Positions 1 through 12,100 of a DNA stretch of 64,000 bases are shown piece by piece; the first letter of the stretch is position 1, and each line of letters begins with the position of its first letter. The DNA is from Cyathus striatus. Its lineage: Eukaryota > Basidiomycota > Agaricomycetes > Agaricales > Nidulariaceae. The position numbers and the translations under genes were made by a program. A model generated the notes under the pieces. It was not told the DNA's origin, made no database searches, and saw only the letters and a list, made by a program, of their open reading frames with translations. The stretch spans positions 5,580,001 through 5,644,000 of the forward strand of contig JAOVFP010000003.1 of assembly GCA_025738555.1 (NCBI GenBank), given 5' to 3'.

Positions 1-415
1 TGAAGTGCAGTGAAGTCCTACCTACCTGGCCTCTCTTTACGAGTATTTGCTGGTTGCCACACAGCTCTTTTAGAGTTGGGACCACTCTCTGTGTGCAGTG
101 TGTAGGGAGATTGGTGTGGCACAATTTTCAGTTGCCCCCCTTCCTCTTTAGGAAGTAGCTCCACTTTCAACTACTGCTGTTTCCACTGATTTTGCCTTTT
201 TTTTCTCTGTGTCATTGGGATAGCCCAGCTGGACCAAATAACTGCCCTATTTATTCACAAGGTACAGAACAAATTCAGTGACATCCATGTATGTGATTTT
301 GCTTCTTAATGAGTGAGCAGGATGTGTACTGATCATTGTTTAAAGGTCAACTCCCATCAGCACTGCTGAGCAGGCACACCAAAATGCATGGCAGGCTGAG
401 TGCAAGTTACATGCA
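1..415. other. Non-coding sequence upstream of Helitron gene
   Basis: No supported gene. Short open frames here show no family motifs. The stretch probably belongs to the 5' part of the Helitron or its promoter, but I could not locate a Helitron 5' terminus, so the left end of the element may lie outside the window. Confidence 0.4.
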
Positions 416-462
416 TTGGACACCCCTGAAAATAGGCGGGAACCTCTGCCTGCTGCAGGTTC

Positions 463-1192
463 CTCTGCCCAACCTCCATATCTCCATCTACCTGCTGATT
501 TGGAGGCCTGGCGTGTGAGCCTTCCTCCAATTGTGCTACCTATTGGTAGGGGAAGAGGTCAGGGTGGAGGGAATGGTGAATCAAGTACATGGGGTGGTGC
601 AAGTCACCATTGAGGAAGAGGAAGGGGTACAGCTACAGCTTGAGGGGGGAGGAATAACACTAATCCCCCACTTCCTGTGGAGTGTACTCCTGCTCCTCAA
701 AATCAGCCAATTATACAATGGAATCCTCCCATGGTTGCAGAGGAAATTCAGCCACTCTTTTAGCCACAACATATTTGATGGGTTGGTAACATTCCACCAC
801 AACCTATTATTCCTTGCATGAATGTGCCCCTGCCTGCAGCTGCTCCTCAGATTCATATTGTGCCACAAAATATTCCTCCCATAAATCCACCTGTCCCACC
901 TACTTATCACAACCTTCCTGCTGTTTTGGAAGCAATGCATGTTGATCTTCCTCCCTTTCTTCCACCCATTAAAAGGAGAATGGAAAGGGGTGAAGGAAAT
1001 GGTGAGTTAAATACACCAGGTCTGCAACAAGGTCAGGGCATCAATCAGGGAAGGGGAAGGGGAAGGGAAAGAGAACATGGGCATACAGGTAGAGCTCAGG
1101 GGGGAATTACCAATCCTCCACTTCCTGTGAGGCTTAACCCAGCCCCTGAGATTCATCTACAATGGAATCCTCCAATTGTTGCTGAGGCCATT
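463..1192 (+). repeat. Two diverged copies of an about 290-300 bp coding unit
   Basis: Within the N-terminal part of the Helitron gene, 463-750 and 890-1192 encode the same series of motifs in the same frame: LPAxLEA, LPPxxxPI, a Gly/Arg-rich stretch, NPPLPV, then QWNPPxVAE. The upstream copy carries several stops and the downstream copy is open, so the duplication came before the decay of the upstream copy. Confidence 0.7.
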
Positions 1193-3436
1193 CGTGCACA
1201 TAATCAAGCTCAAAATATTCAACAGGCTAATGACATTCTACCACCCCCTCCTGCTATTCCCCTACAACATATTCCCCACATCAATACACCTCCCCCAGCT
1301 GTTCAAAACATGCAACAGGATCATCCAATCATTTTTGAAGCCTTTCCTCCTCCCAACATTCTCCCTCAAAATGTACAACAGGCTGCAGATGTACAACAAC
1401 CAATCACTCCTCCTGCTCCTGCTCCTGCTTCTGCTCCTCCTCCTCCCATTGCTATTCCCCAAGTTATCCTTCCACCTCCCCCTGCTCCTGTTTCTGTTTC
1501 AAATGTGCAGCAGAATGCACCATTTGTGGCAGGCAATAATCAAGGTATTCAACAAATACCTCCTGCCCTATATCCCAATCCCCCACAGGTATGTGATTCT
1601 TTAAATGTATCAGTTAGCTATTTTAAATAATGTTCAAAGATAAATGTGCCTAATATTGCTCTTGCTTCTGAAAATGTTCAATGGAATACTCCTGTCCCTG
1701 CTCCTTTTCGTGCCTTTCAAATCAATCGACCAGCTCCCACTCTTGCTCCTGCTCCTGCTCCTGCTCCTGCTCCACAATATCATGTATATCTACAAATTCC
1801 TGCTCCTCCTGCTCCTCCAGCTCCTCCAGCTCCCCCTGTTCCTCCTGCCACTGCTCGCTGTACTTGCCGTGCTCCTCCTGCTCCTCCCCAACCTCAACAA
1901 TTTCAATTTATTGAACTAAATTTTCCAGTATGTATAAAATATTGCTCCTACCTTCATTATATTAATTCTTATTACAGCCTCCTGTCTACATTGAATGGGG
2001 TAACCCTGTAATTGCTCAGCCAAATCCAAGACCTGCAGATCCATCTCCACCTCTTCAGTTCAATCCAGAAAACATAATGGTTATAGATGTGCCAGATATT
2101 CCTCCAACTCCTCCACCTCCTCCTCCTGTGCATGTTCCCATTGCTCGCCAACCATTTGATTGCAACTGGCCAAAATTCACACTTGGGCCATTCACTGATG
2201 TCTGTCCTGATTGTAATGCCTTGCACTGGAAGGCTGAATGTTTGACTTCTTCAACCAGAGAGCACCTTCAATTTGGAAGTTGCTGTCTGACTGGAAAGGT
2301 TAAACTTCCAGCTTGGGGCCAATCTCCAAGAGAGTTGACAGAGCTGCTTGCAAAGGATGGAAACAAGAATTTCCAGGACAATATTCGTCAATACAACTGT
2401 GCCTTTGCCATGACATCTATGGGAATTGAGAGAAATGCTTCCATCCAGGCTGGAGGTCCATATGTGTTCAAAATTGGAGGTTGAGTTACTCATTTTGCTG
2501 GATCACTCCTACCTTGCCAAGGTCTTCCCAGAAAATATGCTCAACTCTATATTCATGATCCAGCTGAGGCACCTTCAGCTCAGGATCAAATTAATGGCCA
2601 TCCTGCAAATCATAATCTTAACATGGATGTTAATGTCATGAGAATATTGGAAGATGTTCTCTATCGTCATCATCCAGGTGCATCAGTCTATTGGAAGGCC
2701 TATCAGGAAATACGGAACAATAACCCTGCTTGCAATTTTTGCCTTGCCATTTGTCATCCTGTAGGTACAGACCGATGGCGATACAATGTTCCAACACAAG
2801 ATGAGATTTCAGTTCTTCTGCTGGGTGATGGTGATCAGGTGGAGGGACCTCATGAGGTGATCATGCATCGCCTTGATGGTGCACTAGAGAGAATCAGTGA
2901 AGTGAATGCAATGTATTGGCCATTTCACTATCCAATCATGTTCCCACAAGGTCAACTTGGATAGCAGCCTGGCATTCTATATCATGGTGTGGAGGAGGTG
3001 GATAATGTGGATCATGTGCCCAACAGGCCACTAGGAGAGGAGGAGGATGCACCCACAACAAGGAAGCACAAGCATGTCTCACAGATTGAGCATTTTCGCT
3101 ATTACATCCATCCACATATTAGTGAGAATCTTCATCAATTCAGGACAAAGAAGCTCTTTCAGGAGTATAGTGTGGATACATGGGCATGCACTGAGCAGGG
3201 TTGGTTGCATTGGATTGAAGGTCATCAACCAGAGATCCACACTGAAACTTATCAGGGAATAGTGGATGCCATTGCAGTTAATCCAGATGTGCAAGGGGAG
3301 GATCTTGGGAAAAGGGTGATCATTCCATCCAATTTTGCAGGAAGCACTCGATTCATGCAGCAGAACTGTCAGGATGCACTGGCTATCAATCAGCACTTTA
3401 AGTTTCCAGGCTACTTCCTCACAGTAACTATAGATC

Positions 3437-3743
3437 TGTCAGAAGTAACAAAGAATAAGGAGTGTGGTAGAGAGAGAATAGAGGATAATGAAGAGCAAAG
3501 AGGGTGATAGTGGAGCAAAGACTCAGACACAAACACAGACACAGACACAAGATGGGGAGAAAACTTGTTAACATCTACCAAAGTACAAGGGGTTTATATA
3601 TACAAGAAAGCACAGCCATGTAACTAAGGTAACTGACAGCTGTCAGTCTGTCAATCACATATCTGTCAATCACAGAACTGTCAAGTATGACAGGTGATAA
3701 GTGACAGCTGTCAAAGAAGCTGTGCAACCCTGAATATCTAACA
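3437..3743 (-). mobile_element. Solo LTR inside the Helitron Rep domain
   Basis: A 307 bp insertion. On the minus strand it starts TGTTAGATATTCAGGG and ends TTCTGACA, the TG...CA form of an LTR. It is flanked by near-identical 5 bp repeats, AGATC (3432-3436) and GGATC (3744-3748). Removing the insertion and one flank takes out 312 bp and joins TVTID to PHYPDVK in the same frame, as expected across the Helitron Rep domain. There is no internal coding region, so it is a solo LTR; which superfamily it belongs to is not clear. Confidence 0.82.
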
Positions 3744-6700
3744 GGATCCCCATTACCCAGATGTGAAGAGTGCCTTGCCTGAAGGAGTGGAAGCTCATGA
3801 TCAGCCAGATATTGTGGTTCAGGTGTTTCGTCAAATTCAGCAGCAGATCATCCGAGATATCTACCAGGAGGGCATCTTTGGGCAATGTGTTGCACATATC
3901 CACACCATTGAATATCAGAAGTGTGGACTGCCACATATGCATCTGATTGTGTTTGTGGCTCCTGAGGACAAGTTGCACACTCCTGAGGACATTGATAGCA
4001 TGATCACTGCTGAACTTCCTGATCCTGAGACTGAACCTGAGCTGTATGATTTGATTCTGAGAACCATGATTCACAAACCCTGTGGTCCTGGCAGCAATCA
4101 GCCATGCATGGAACATGGCAAGTGCTCAAAGGGATTTCCAAAGGCTTATCAGGATGAGACCATCATCACAGATGATTCATATTCTGTTTTGAGAAGGAGG
4201 GAGATCACTAGATTTCAGCCCATGACCAGGGATGGGACTCCAGTGAATAACTGCTGGGTTGTGCCATACAATTGATATCTATCATGGAAGTACCGGTGCC
4301 ACATTAATGTGGAATGCATTGCATCAATCAAGGCCATCAAGTACATTTACAAGTACATTTTCAAAGGCTATGATCATGCTACAGTGGAGTTTTCAAGGGA
4401 ACTAAATGAGATGAAGACATTCTTTGATGCTCGATATGTCTCTCCCTGTGAGGCTCTGTGGCAACTATTTGCATTTAAATTGCATGAGGAGGTCCCAAAT
4501 GTAGTTTGGCTGTCAATTCATCTTCCAAATGAGCAGTCTGTTATATATGATCAGAATGCTGAAGATGTGCGGGAGGCAGTGGAGCGTGCATCTACACAAG
4601 ATACAACTCTTACTGCTTACTTTAAGGCCAACATTGAATACCCAGCAGCACGGGAGGTTCTGTACCAGAACATGCCCAATACATTTGTATGGAATACTAC
4701 TGAGTGCAAGTGGACAGTTCGACAGCAAGGATTTGCCATTGGACGAACATACTTTGTTCATCCAAATGCTGGGGAGCGATTCTACCTGCGAACATTGCTA
4801 ACAGTGGTGAAAGGTGCAAAATCCTTTGCAGACTTGCGAACAGTTGATGGAGTTGTGCATCGGACATTCAGACAGGCATGTCTGGCTTTAGGCCTTTTGC
4901 AGGATGATGGTGAATGGCGAGAGTGTTTGCAGGATGCTGCTGCTATGAAGACAGGTTATCAGCTGTGCAGCCTGTTTGGAACAATTCTTCGAGACTGTGG
5001 ACCTGTGGATTATGTGGGTCTCTGGAATGAGTTTAAGAAGCACATTTGTGATGATCTGGGACATATCATTCAAACACACCTTCATCTTGCAGATCCTACA
5101 GAGCAACAAATCTATGATTATGGGCTGTATCTGATTGATAAATTTCTAATAAGCTCTGGAAAAACTCTGTCAGAATGGATAGATATGCCACTACCAACAG
5201 AGAACTGACATGAACGGGAGCAGCAAGCCAACAACAGGAGAGAAGACTAGACAAACAATTCATTAATTGCAGTATACACTGCATACAATGAAGTGGAACA
5301 GCATGCTTTGGGTCAGGCACAACTGGCAACTTTGAATGAGGAGCAGCGGGCAGCCTTTGATCAGATAGTGCAGGCCATTGAATTGAAAACTGGGGAACTG
5401 TTCTTCTTGCATGGCCCTGGAGGAACAGGAAAGACCTATGTGTACAACACACTATGCTATTACCTTCAGGGGGAGGGAAAGATAGTGATTGTTGTTGCAT
5501 CATCAGGGATTGCTGCTCTTCTGATTGTTGAAGGGCAAACAGCTCACTCTGTATTCAAGATTCCAATTGATATCAATGAGACATCAATGTGCAATATTGC
5601 ATGGAACTCTGATCTTGCTGGGCTGATTAAGAAGGCTGATGCAGTGATTTGGGATGAGGCACCAATGCAGCACCGACATATCCATGAGCCAGTGAGCTGT
5701 ACTTTCAAAGATCTTCATCATGATGAACAACCATTTGGAGGATGCACTGTGGTGTATGATGGAGACTGGCAACAAATCCTTTCTGTAGTGGTGTGAGGGA
5801 GCCAACCTCAAATTGTGTCAGCATGCCTTCAGAGATCTGATCTTTGGGCAGACATTACAGTAATTCACTTGCGATGTAACATGCGACTGAATGTGGAGGA
5901 TGAAGATGAATGATGATTTGCTTCATGGCAGCTGGGTGTTGAATGTGGAGAGCACACTATTAATGAGGAGATTGAAATACCAAACCACTTCAAGTGCACT
6001 TTGAATACTGTAGAGTCACTGATTTCAACAATCTACCCTGGACTTGATTCAGCTGAAGGAAATACTGATGAGTACTATGCAGAGCGAATGATTCTGTCAA
6101 GTCGAAATGATGATGTGGATGCTCTGAATTCACAGATTCTGTCTTCATTCCCAGGGGAGGCAACTTCACTGCACAGTGCAGATATACTTCCAGATGATCA
6201 TGGGTATGATGGGGAACTTCTTTATCCTGTGGAGTACCTGAACATGATCAACTGCTCTGGATTGCCACTGGCTCACTTGGAGTTGAAGATAGGATGTCCT
6301 GTGATGGTGCTTCAAAACCTGAGTGTTTCTGATGGAATATGCAATGGAAGCCATGGGGTGATTACAGCAATACGGAATCAAGTGTTAGAAGTTTGATTAT
6401 TAACTGGGGACAAGAGGGGATCACGGGTGTTCATACCATGGCTGAAGATTGAACCATCTGCTTCACAAGTGCCATTTCGGTTTTGTCAGCATCAGTTCCC
6501 TGTTCGACTTGCATTTGCTATGACAATCAATAAATCACAAGGACAGTTAGTATCTCATGTTGGATTGGATCTTCAAAATGGGGTGTTTACACATGGACAG
6601 TTTTATGTTGGAGTGTCACGAGTACGATCAGTGCAGAATATGAAGGTGATTTGGGATTCACGAAGTGAGTCAGCTGTAACAAAGAATATAGTGTACCCTG

Positions 6701-6836
6701 AAGTGTTACTTTAATTTATGATTGATAGTGTAGATAAATATTTAGTAGTGTAAAGTAGTGTATGATATTTCAATAGATATATATATATATTGAAAATAAG
6801 TGATGAATTGGAAATTTGAATTTGAAGTGAAAATAT

Positions 6837-7040
6837 TAAGCAGGGGGTTTGGGGGGTGCAACCCCCCAAGAAGAAAAAGAAGCAGGGGTCTGGGGGCGCA
6901 GCCCCTCAGTGTTCAGAACTGGGATTAAGAAGTGGGGGGTCTGGGGGGCACAGCCCCACAGCAAGCTGTCAGTTGTGTGAAGCAGAGGAGGGAGCCAACA
7001 GGCTCCCGTTCCCGTAGCAGAGCACAGGTGTAAGGCTTGT
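6837..7040 (+). mobile_element. Helitron-type 3' end, copy 1 (four hairpins)
   Basis: About 120 bp after the helicase stop lies a GC-rich 204 bp block with four successive hairpins: TTGGGGGG/CCCCCCAA with loop TGCAA, two GGGGC/GCCCC stems with 3-base loops, and GGGAGCC/GGCTCCC with loop AACA. The conserved block ends GTGTAAGGCTTGT. A hairpin shortly before the 3' end is a Helitron hallmark. The exact terminal bases cannot be fixed from one locus; the limits given are those of the sequence shared with 8272-8476. Confidence 0.6.
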
Positions 7041-8089
7041 CTATATATAATGAGAGAAGGGTGGGAAATGTGGGTATAACAGTCATGTGGGAGAGGCAGT
7101 GTATAGTAACGTGACCTTATTAGCACTGAGTTACTGTATTTGGAATTTAAATGTGACTAAGCATATGGCAAATGAGTTGCAAACAAGTCTGGATCAGCTG
7201 TTTTTGGAATCTTACTAAGCCATAATTCTTACTAAGCATCTTGAAAGGTTCTTGCCGCAACTTTGCCACACTGTTGCTGATGCTCAGCCGCCACTTCTCC
7301 TTTGCTCCCTCCATTGCCCTTTCTTGAATTTTAACCTCACTATGATGCTGTATGCATTTTGGCACAATATTAATTTATTTTACTGATGTTTCACATTTTT
7401 CTGCAGCTGCTGCACTATACTAAAATGTGTTTCTTCTTTTCTGCAAATGATTAGTAAGCTTCTTGAAATATATTCTCACATGCACACATACTCAACCTCA
7501 CTGCTGCACTGCTAACTGCTAACTGCTGTCCTCATCTTTTCTCAACACCTTCCCCTTTGAGTTGACATTATATTTTTAATCTTTACACATAATAATGACA
7601 CTATAAACAATTAATTTTCGCTTTTTCTGTGGGTACTGTAATTGTTTAAATAGAAGGGGGGGTAAGTATGTTATATAGGTAGAATAAAATGAAGAATATC
7701 AAACTAATAATAAAGTAATAAATTAACTGTAGTTAGGCAATGTGAGGGGTACAAGTATAGGTGTTCTTCACATTACCTGTGACTAATACATAGAAATAAT
7801 TAAAGAACACTTAGCAATGTGATAGATATAAAAAATGGGTAAGGGTACTAGAACCTTAGATTAGTAGGTAAGGATCTGTAGTGGGTGGGTGGTGTATGTA
7901 TAATTATAATACTTATGGGTGTGGTGACTTTTTAGAGTACTACACATATATACATGGGCATGGGCATGAGTGATCTCTGATATATGCTGTTCAACAAAGT
8001 AAATGACTAAGCTTCTTGAAAAGGTTGTGTGCAATATATAACTCTTGAGTATAGTAATTTGGACTGAATTTCCAAATTTTTGATATATA
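7041..8089. other. AT-rich non-coding spacer
   Basis: No gene seen. It is AT-rich with scattered short repeats. A motif like ACTAAGCWTCTTGAAA occurs near 7213, 7455 and 8008, which suggests decayed repeat sequence. It separates the two Helitron-type 3' ends. Confidence 0.5.
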
Positions 8090-8261
8090 TACATCACAGG
8101 TAGATATATATACATCACAGGTAGATATATATACATCACAGGTAGATATATTATACATCACAGGTAGATATATTATACATCACAGGTAGATATATTATAC
8201 ATCACAGGTAGATATATTATACATTACAGGTAGATATATTATACATCACAGGTAGATATAT
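8090..8261 (+). repeat. Satellite of 20-21 bp, about eight copies
   Basis: Tandem copies of a unit like TAGATATATTATACATCACA followed by GG. Early copies read TATATATACATC and later ones TATATTATACATC. There are no spacers, so it is a simple satellite and not a CRISPR array. It lies directly before the second Helitron-type 3' end. Confidence 0.85.
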
Positions 8262-8271
8262 TCCTCATGGG

Positions 8272-8476
8272 TAAGCAGGGGGTTTGGGGGGGAACAGCCC
8301 CCCAAGAGAGAAAAAAAGCGGGGGTCTGGGGGTGCAGCCCCTCAGCCTAAAGAACTGGGATGAAGAAGTGGGGAGTCTGGGGGGCACAGCCCCACAGCAA
8401 GCTGTCATTCGTGTGGAGTGGAGGAGGGAGCCAACAGGCTCCCATTCCTGTAGCGGAGCACAAGTGTAAAGCTTGT
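8272..8476 (+). mobile_element. Helitron-type 3' end, copy 2
   Basis: About 90% like 6837-7040, with the same four hairpins and the ending GTGTAAAGCTTGT. Similarity starts at TAAGCAGGGGG and stops after CTTGT in both copies. No Rep or helicase code lies directly upstream, so this is either a truncated or non-autonomous relative or a second use of the terminator. Confidence 0.65.
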
Positions 8477-8539
8477 TATTTATTATGCAAAAACAAGCTC
8501 ACCTTGTCACTTCTATTCAGTCCATAGGTCTTGAGTGTA

Positions 8540-8887
8540 CTGAAGACTTTTGACTGATTGTTCAGTCATGTGTCATGCAGGGCCTCCAAACAGAACAATT
8601 TAGACCAGTTGTCATGCATCACAGGCAGCTGCAAACAAAGGTTCTGTGAAACTAAAAGACTAGATTTTTTTTTCTGAAAACTTCAATGATTTTTCACAAA
8701 ATACAAGTGCTCTGTTGGTCTAACTTCCCCCCAAAGTCTTCCAAGATTATAGAAATTTTTTATGATCACCATGAGATGCAAACAAATTTTATGCTAGTCA
8801 TGCTTCAAACCGGGAGGTGAACAGAACAATGAATGAACTTTTGTGTCATGCTGAAAAATCGCCGAACAATCAGTCGAAAGTCTCCAG
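8540..8887. mobile_element. TA-flanked MITE, family A
   Basis: A 348 bp element with imperfect terminal inverted repeats: left CTGAAGACTTTTGACTGATT, right (reverse complement) CTGGAGACTTTCGACTGATT, continuing with GTTC. TA flanks both ends (8538-8539 and 8888-8889), as for Tc1/mariner-like insertion. It has no coding capacity. The ends resemble those of the larger element at 28858-30370. Confidence 0.7.
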
Positions 8888-9190
8888 TACTTATTGCTCA
8901 TCTAAGCTTCTCTTCTCTCTCGTGTGACAATGCCGTTACTTCGGTCACGCTAGCGTCACAAAGTTTCTCAGCACGTGGAACATGTATGTTTTTTGAAAAC
9001 GGCCTACTATTTTGAAATCAGCTGTAAGATATACTTACTACTGCTAAGTAGCACATCAAGTGTACGTTGAGTGTACATATGTCATAGCATGATCAAGAGC
9101 ATTAAACATGTGCATAAATATTAAATGTTAAGTACCAAGCACTAGTGAACCGTTCACGTTACTTCCACTTCACCTAAGAAAGTACCACTC
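8888..9190. other. Intergenic spacer
   Basis: About 300 bp between the MITE and the 3' end of the TFIIIC subunit gene. I see no gene or repeat; it presumably holds the 3' UTR of the minus-strand gene. Confidence 0.4.
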
Positions 9191-12100
9191 CTATAACACG
9201 CTAGCAAAGCTATTCCCACAAAATAGACACCTTTTCACCGCTTCCAGCAGCTCGTGCACAACCCACCCCTGCGTCACCTCCGGCATCATACTTTGCATCA
9301 CCGGCGTCGCATTGGATGGCGGGAGGAAAGCCTTCCTCCCACACCCGATGCAAGTGCGCACAAACGGCGTCGCAAGAATGAATGTCGTAACCGAGCAACG
9401 AGCTATTGTTTGATACCCTTGAGCAATTAAAATAACTAAGAGAGGGCGAAAGCGACGTACACCACGTATGTCCATTCGGGCACACAGCAGATATAATATC
9501 TTGCAGCGGCACCTCAACTTTGCATGCTGGACAGTGTTCGTTGAGCTCTTTTGTTACGTCGTTATCCATCGCTTCGCCTGCCTCGTTGCTGCAAGCTACT
9601 ATGCCTTTAACGAGGGAAGACAGATGGCTACCCTCAGCTGAGAGATCCATTGGAGACCCAGGGAGGAGGGACTGCACCACCATACGTAGGATAAAGGGAA
9701 CATCGGCAACTACCAGCACATAAGAGTCAGCTGAAATTACGGTAAGGTCGGAGGAGCATACTTGTAAGAATGTCAACGACAGACATTAGATGCCTTATGA
9801 CCGTACGCAAGATACGGTGCGATATGCTATTGAGCAATTCCTGAGCAACTACTCCACACTCTTCCTGTTTTTTCTCGTTATCACTCAATTTCTACCAAAT
9901 AAAGCCATCAGCATCGTCAAACTCCTTCTGTAGGACAACTTACCCAAGCGAAGTCAGCTAGAGATAGCTTCATTCTCATCCCCTGCATCACATCCCACTC
10001 AAACAAATGCCTTGACAGGCTCCTCCTAAACTCCTCCCTTAACCTGGAGTCCAGTATCCCCTCGTACATGGGTGGCCTAATGCTAAGGGTATGATCGGAG
10101 TCTATGTTTGGGTGTAAAATTGCTAGGAAGCGTGGTAGAAGAGTATTGATCTTTTTCGGGTTGCGTAGGTGGATGAAGAACGGTCGGAGAAGTGCCAACG
10201 GGGACAGACCGGAAGCTGAGCAATCATGAACTACTGTACAAGAGTGTTGCAGAAAGTGACGTACCCGCTTTGGCATTTGCGAGTATGATGGCAAGGTTTT
10301 TGAGGAGTTCATCATCATTGACCCCATCCCACATCTGCGCGACAACTAACATGCTGTTGTGTCTTGCATCGTGTTTGTAGCTAAAGTCCGCTGGTCGAGA
10401 CGCTCTGTAATTGTATAAACGTCGGTGACTAGTTGATACGTAGAAAAACACGCACTCATGTACCCAGAGGAAGATCCCTGCACCATCGTACGCCACCACA
10501 CCGGTCATGCGGCTCATATCATTGCTATCTGTCTCATCGCCTTCAGTCCTAACAAAAATGTCCCGAGCTGCTCTCGACAATGCCTCTCTCTCTGCTCGGC
10601 TCTCAGCTTCGTCAAACATAGATACATCTTCACCATTACCCTCAACATGTGTCCATGAGGGATCTCGAGAGACATTGTGAGCGATGTAGAAAGCACCATC
10701 AAATAATGTTAGCACGAGAATGTCTGTCTTTCTGATGTAGTTGATCCCAGAGACAGGGTGAAGGCATGACGATGTTGAGCTCAATTTGTGAGTTGTGAGT
10801 GCCAAATGCCGGGAACCATGCCAGACATGTTCGTCTGACTGGGGTGGGGACCACAGATAGATCATGCCCGGTTTACAATACACCAGAATCGACTAGAAAA
10901 TGCCTGACATTAGCATATTATTTCGTGGGAAGGCGTAATGGAACATTCTCTGCCATCGACAGCTTCGATCCAACGAATGCCAGTGAGAGCATATTTGTCA
11001 GGTTCCGAGATCGGTTCGTCCACTTGTTCAGCAGACATCTTGATTGAGATGGTTGGATCGAAAGGGTAGGATGGAGATTCTTGGAGCGCTTGTGTCACTT
11101 TAATGCGACCTACTGCACCATCTGAGGTTCCATAGGCAACATAACCCTCGCCTGCAACTATGATGAGTGAAATCTCAAGACCCGTGAAAAAAGAGCGAAC
11201 ATATTCCAGGTTCCACCACCTTCCATTCTGTAAACGTGACATGCGAAATCCACTTCTCCGCGACGCTGAGAGTGAGGACGTGGTCCAATGTTTGCTTACT
11301 ATTGTATCTATCCTTTTGACATAAGCAAAGGTGGTATATTGAGTGGAGACTCATTCACCTGAAGAATATCACAGTACCCCCTCGCGAACCACATATCAAC
11401 AATGATCCATCCACGCTTGCAGCTGGTTGTGCTCCGAAATCAGCTTGCAGTGTCCATGTTATACCTAGCTCATCAATCTGTAAAATATGTGATACGTTGA
11501 AATAACAATACGCACTAACAACCTGAGCTTTGAGCACCTGGCTCGTAGATGGCCCATCAACATCATCTACTGCGATTTCGGTAAGGTACGGTGTCCCGTC
11601 GTAGATCTGGAAAGTAGATGAGCACTGACTGCCTGCTAGAGGAGCCTAAGGCCTACTTTTATCCATTCGCCCTTTAGGCAGTTCTTCGTTCCTGTCCATA
11701 GAGTCAAGTCCATATTTGAACTGAGAGTGACCAGGATGCAGCTGGAAGACTCGTCAGTTACAGAGGTTTGGCGTAAGGTGAACAAGCCCACCCAGCGTCA
11801 GGCGAAAGGTTGGTGGGAGAGAAAGTTGCAGCCCATAGTGACACATCCATCGAACCAAGGGAGACAGCACCCCATTCTATCCCAGTTAGTAATGATATGA
11901 GTGACTGAGAGATGACAACATACCTTGCGAGTACTCAGGCCATCTGAACGCGGCAGATTTATCCAACTGGACAATAGTCCTGAACCATCCCAGCGCATTA
12001 TCGTCCTCTCTATTATCCTTGCTGAGCGTAGATCTGATTACTGCTTTGCTATCGAAGTTTATACCATGATCTGGTGTCTGGAACTGTTGAGCAAGCGGAT

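Larger units (their letters stand above)
416..6714 (+). pseudogene. Helitron RepHel transposase gene, decayed
   Basis: Rolling-circle transposase. A proline/alanine-rich, low-complexity N-terminal part (416-2150) is followed by a Helitron-type Cys/His segment with CPDCNALHW near 2203. The Rep nuclease has the HUH motif GLPHMHLIVF near 3926. The PIF1-like helicase has Walker A GPGGTGKT (5413), Walker B IWDEAP (5647) and the C-terminal motif FAMTINKSQG (6513). Two introns are likely: 1589-1639 (GTATGT, 51 bp, weak AAAG acceptor) and 1928-1977 (GTATGT...TTACAG, 50 bp). The second shifts frame exactly as needed to join the 5' part to the frame used from 1978 to 6714. That frame is open except for stops at 2482, 2962, 4273, 5206, 5248, 5794, 5911, 5914 and 6394 and for the LTR at 3437-3743. 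More in-frame stops occur at 611, about 640 and about 760-780. The gene cannot make the full protein. Confidence 0.9.

Noticed and set aside
1176..1919. Long Leu- or Ser-rich open frames (1176-1604, 1644-1919, 1681-1914)
   Set aside because: They are other frames of the Pro/Ala-rich Helitron code (CCT/GCT repeats); only the PAPAPA frame connects to the Rep part through the 1928-1977 intron.
2482..6396. TGA recoding (as selenocysteine or Trp) in the Helitron and LINE genes
   Set aside because: Host genes in the window use TGA as stop (for example 13435, 21491, 28537 and 55863), and TAG/TAA also interrupt the elements. Decay explains the data.
8090..8261. CRISPR-like array
   Set aside because: The repeats are contiguous with no unique spacers and this is a eukaryote; it is a satellite.
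9520..9723. Plus-strand ORFs within the TFIIIC gene
   Set aside because: They are antisense shadows of exons with clear zinc-finger code on the minus strand.
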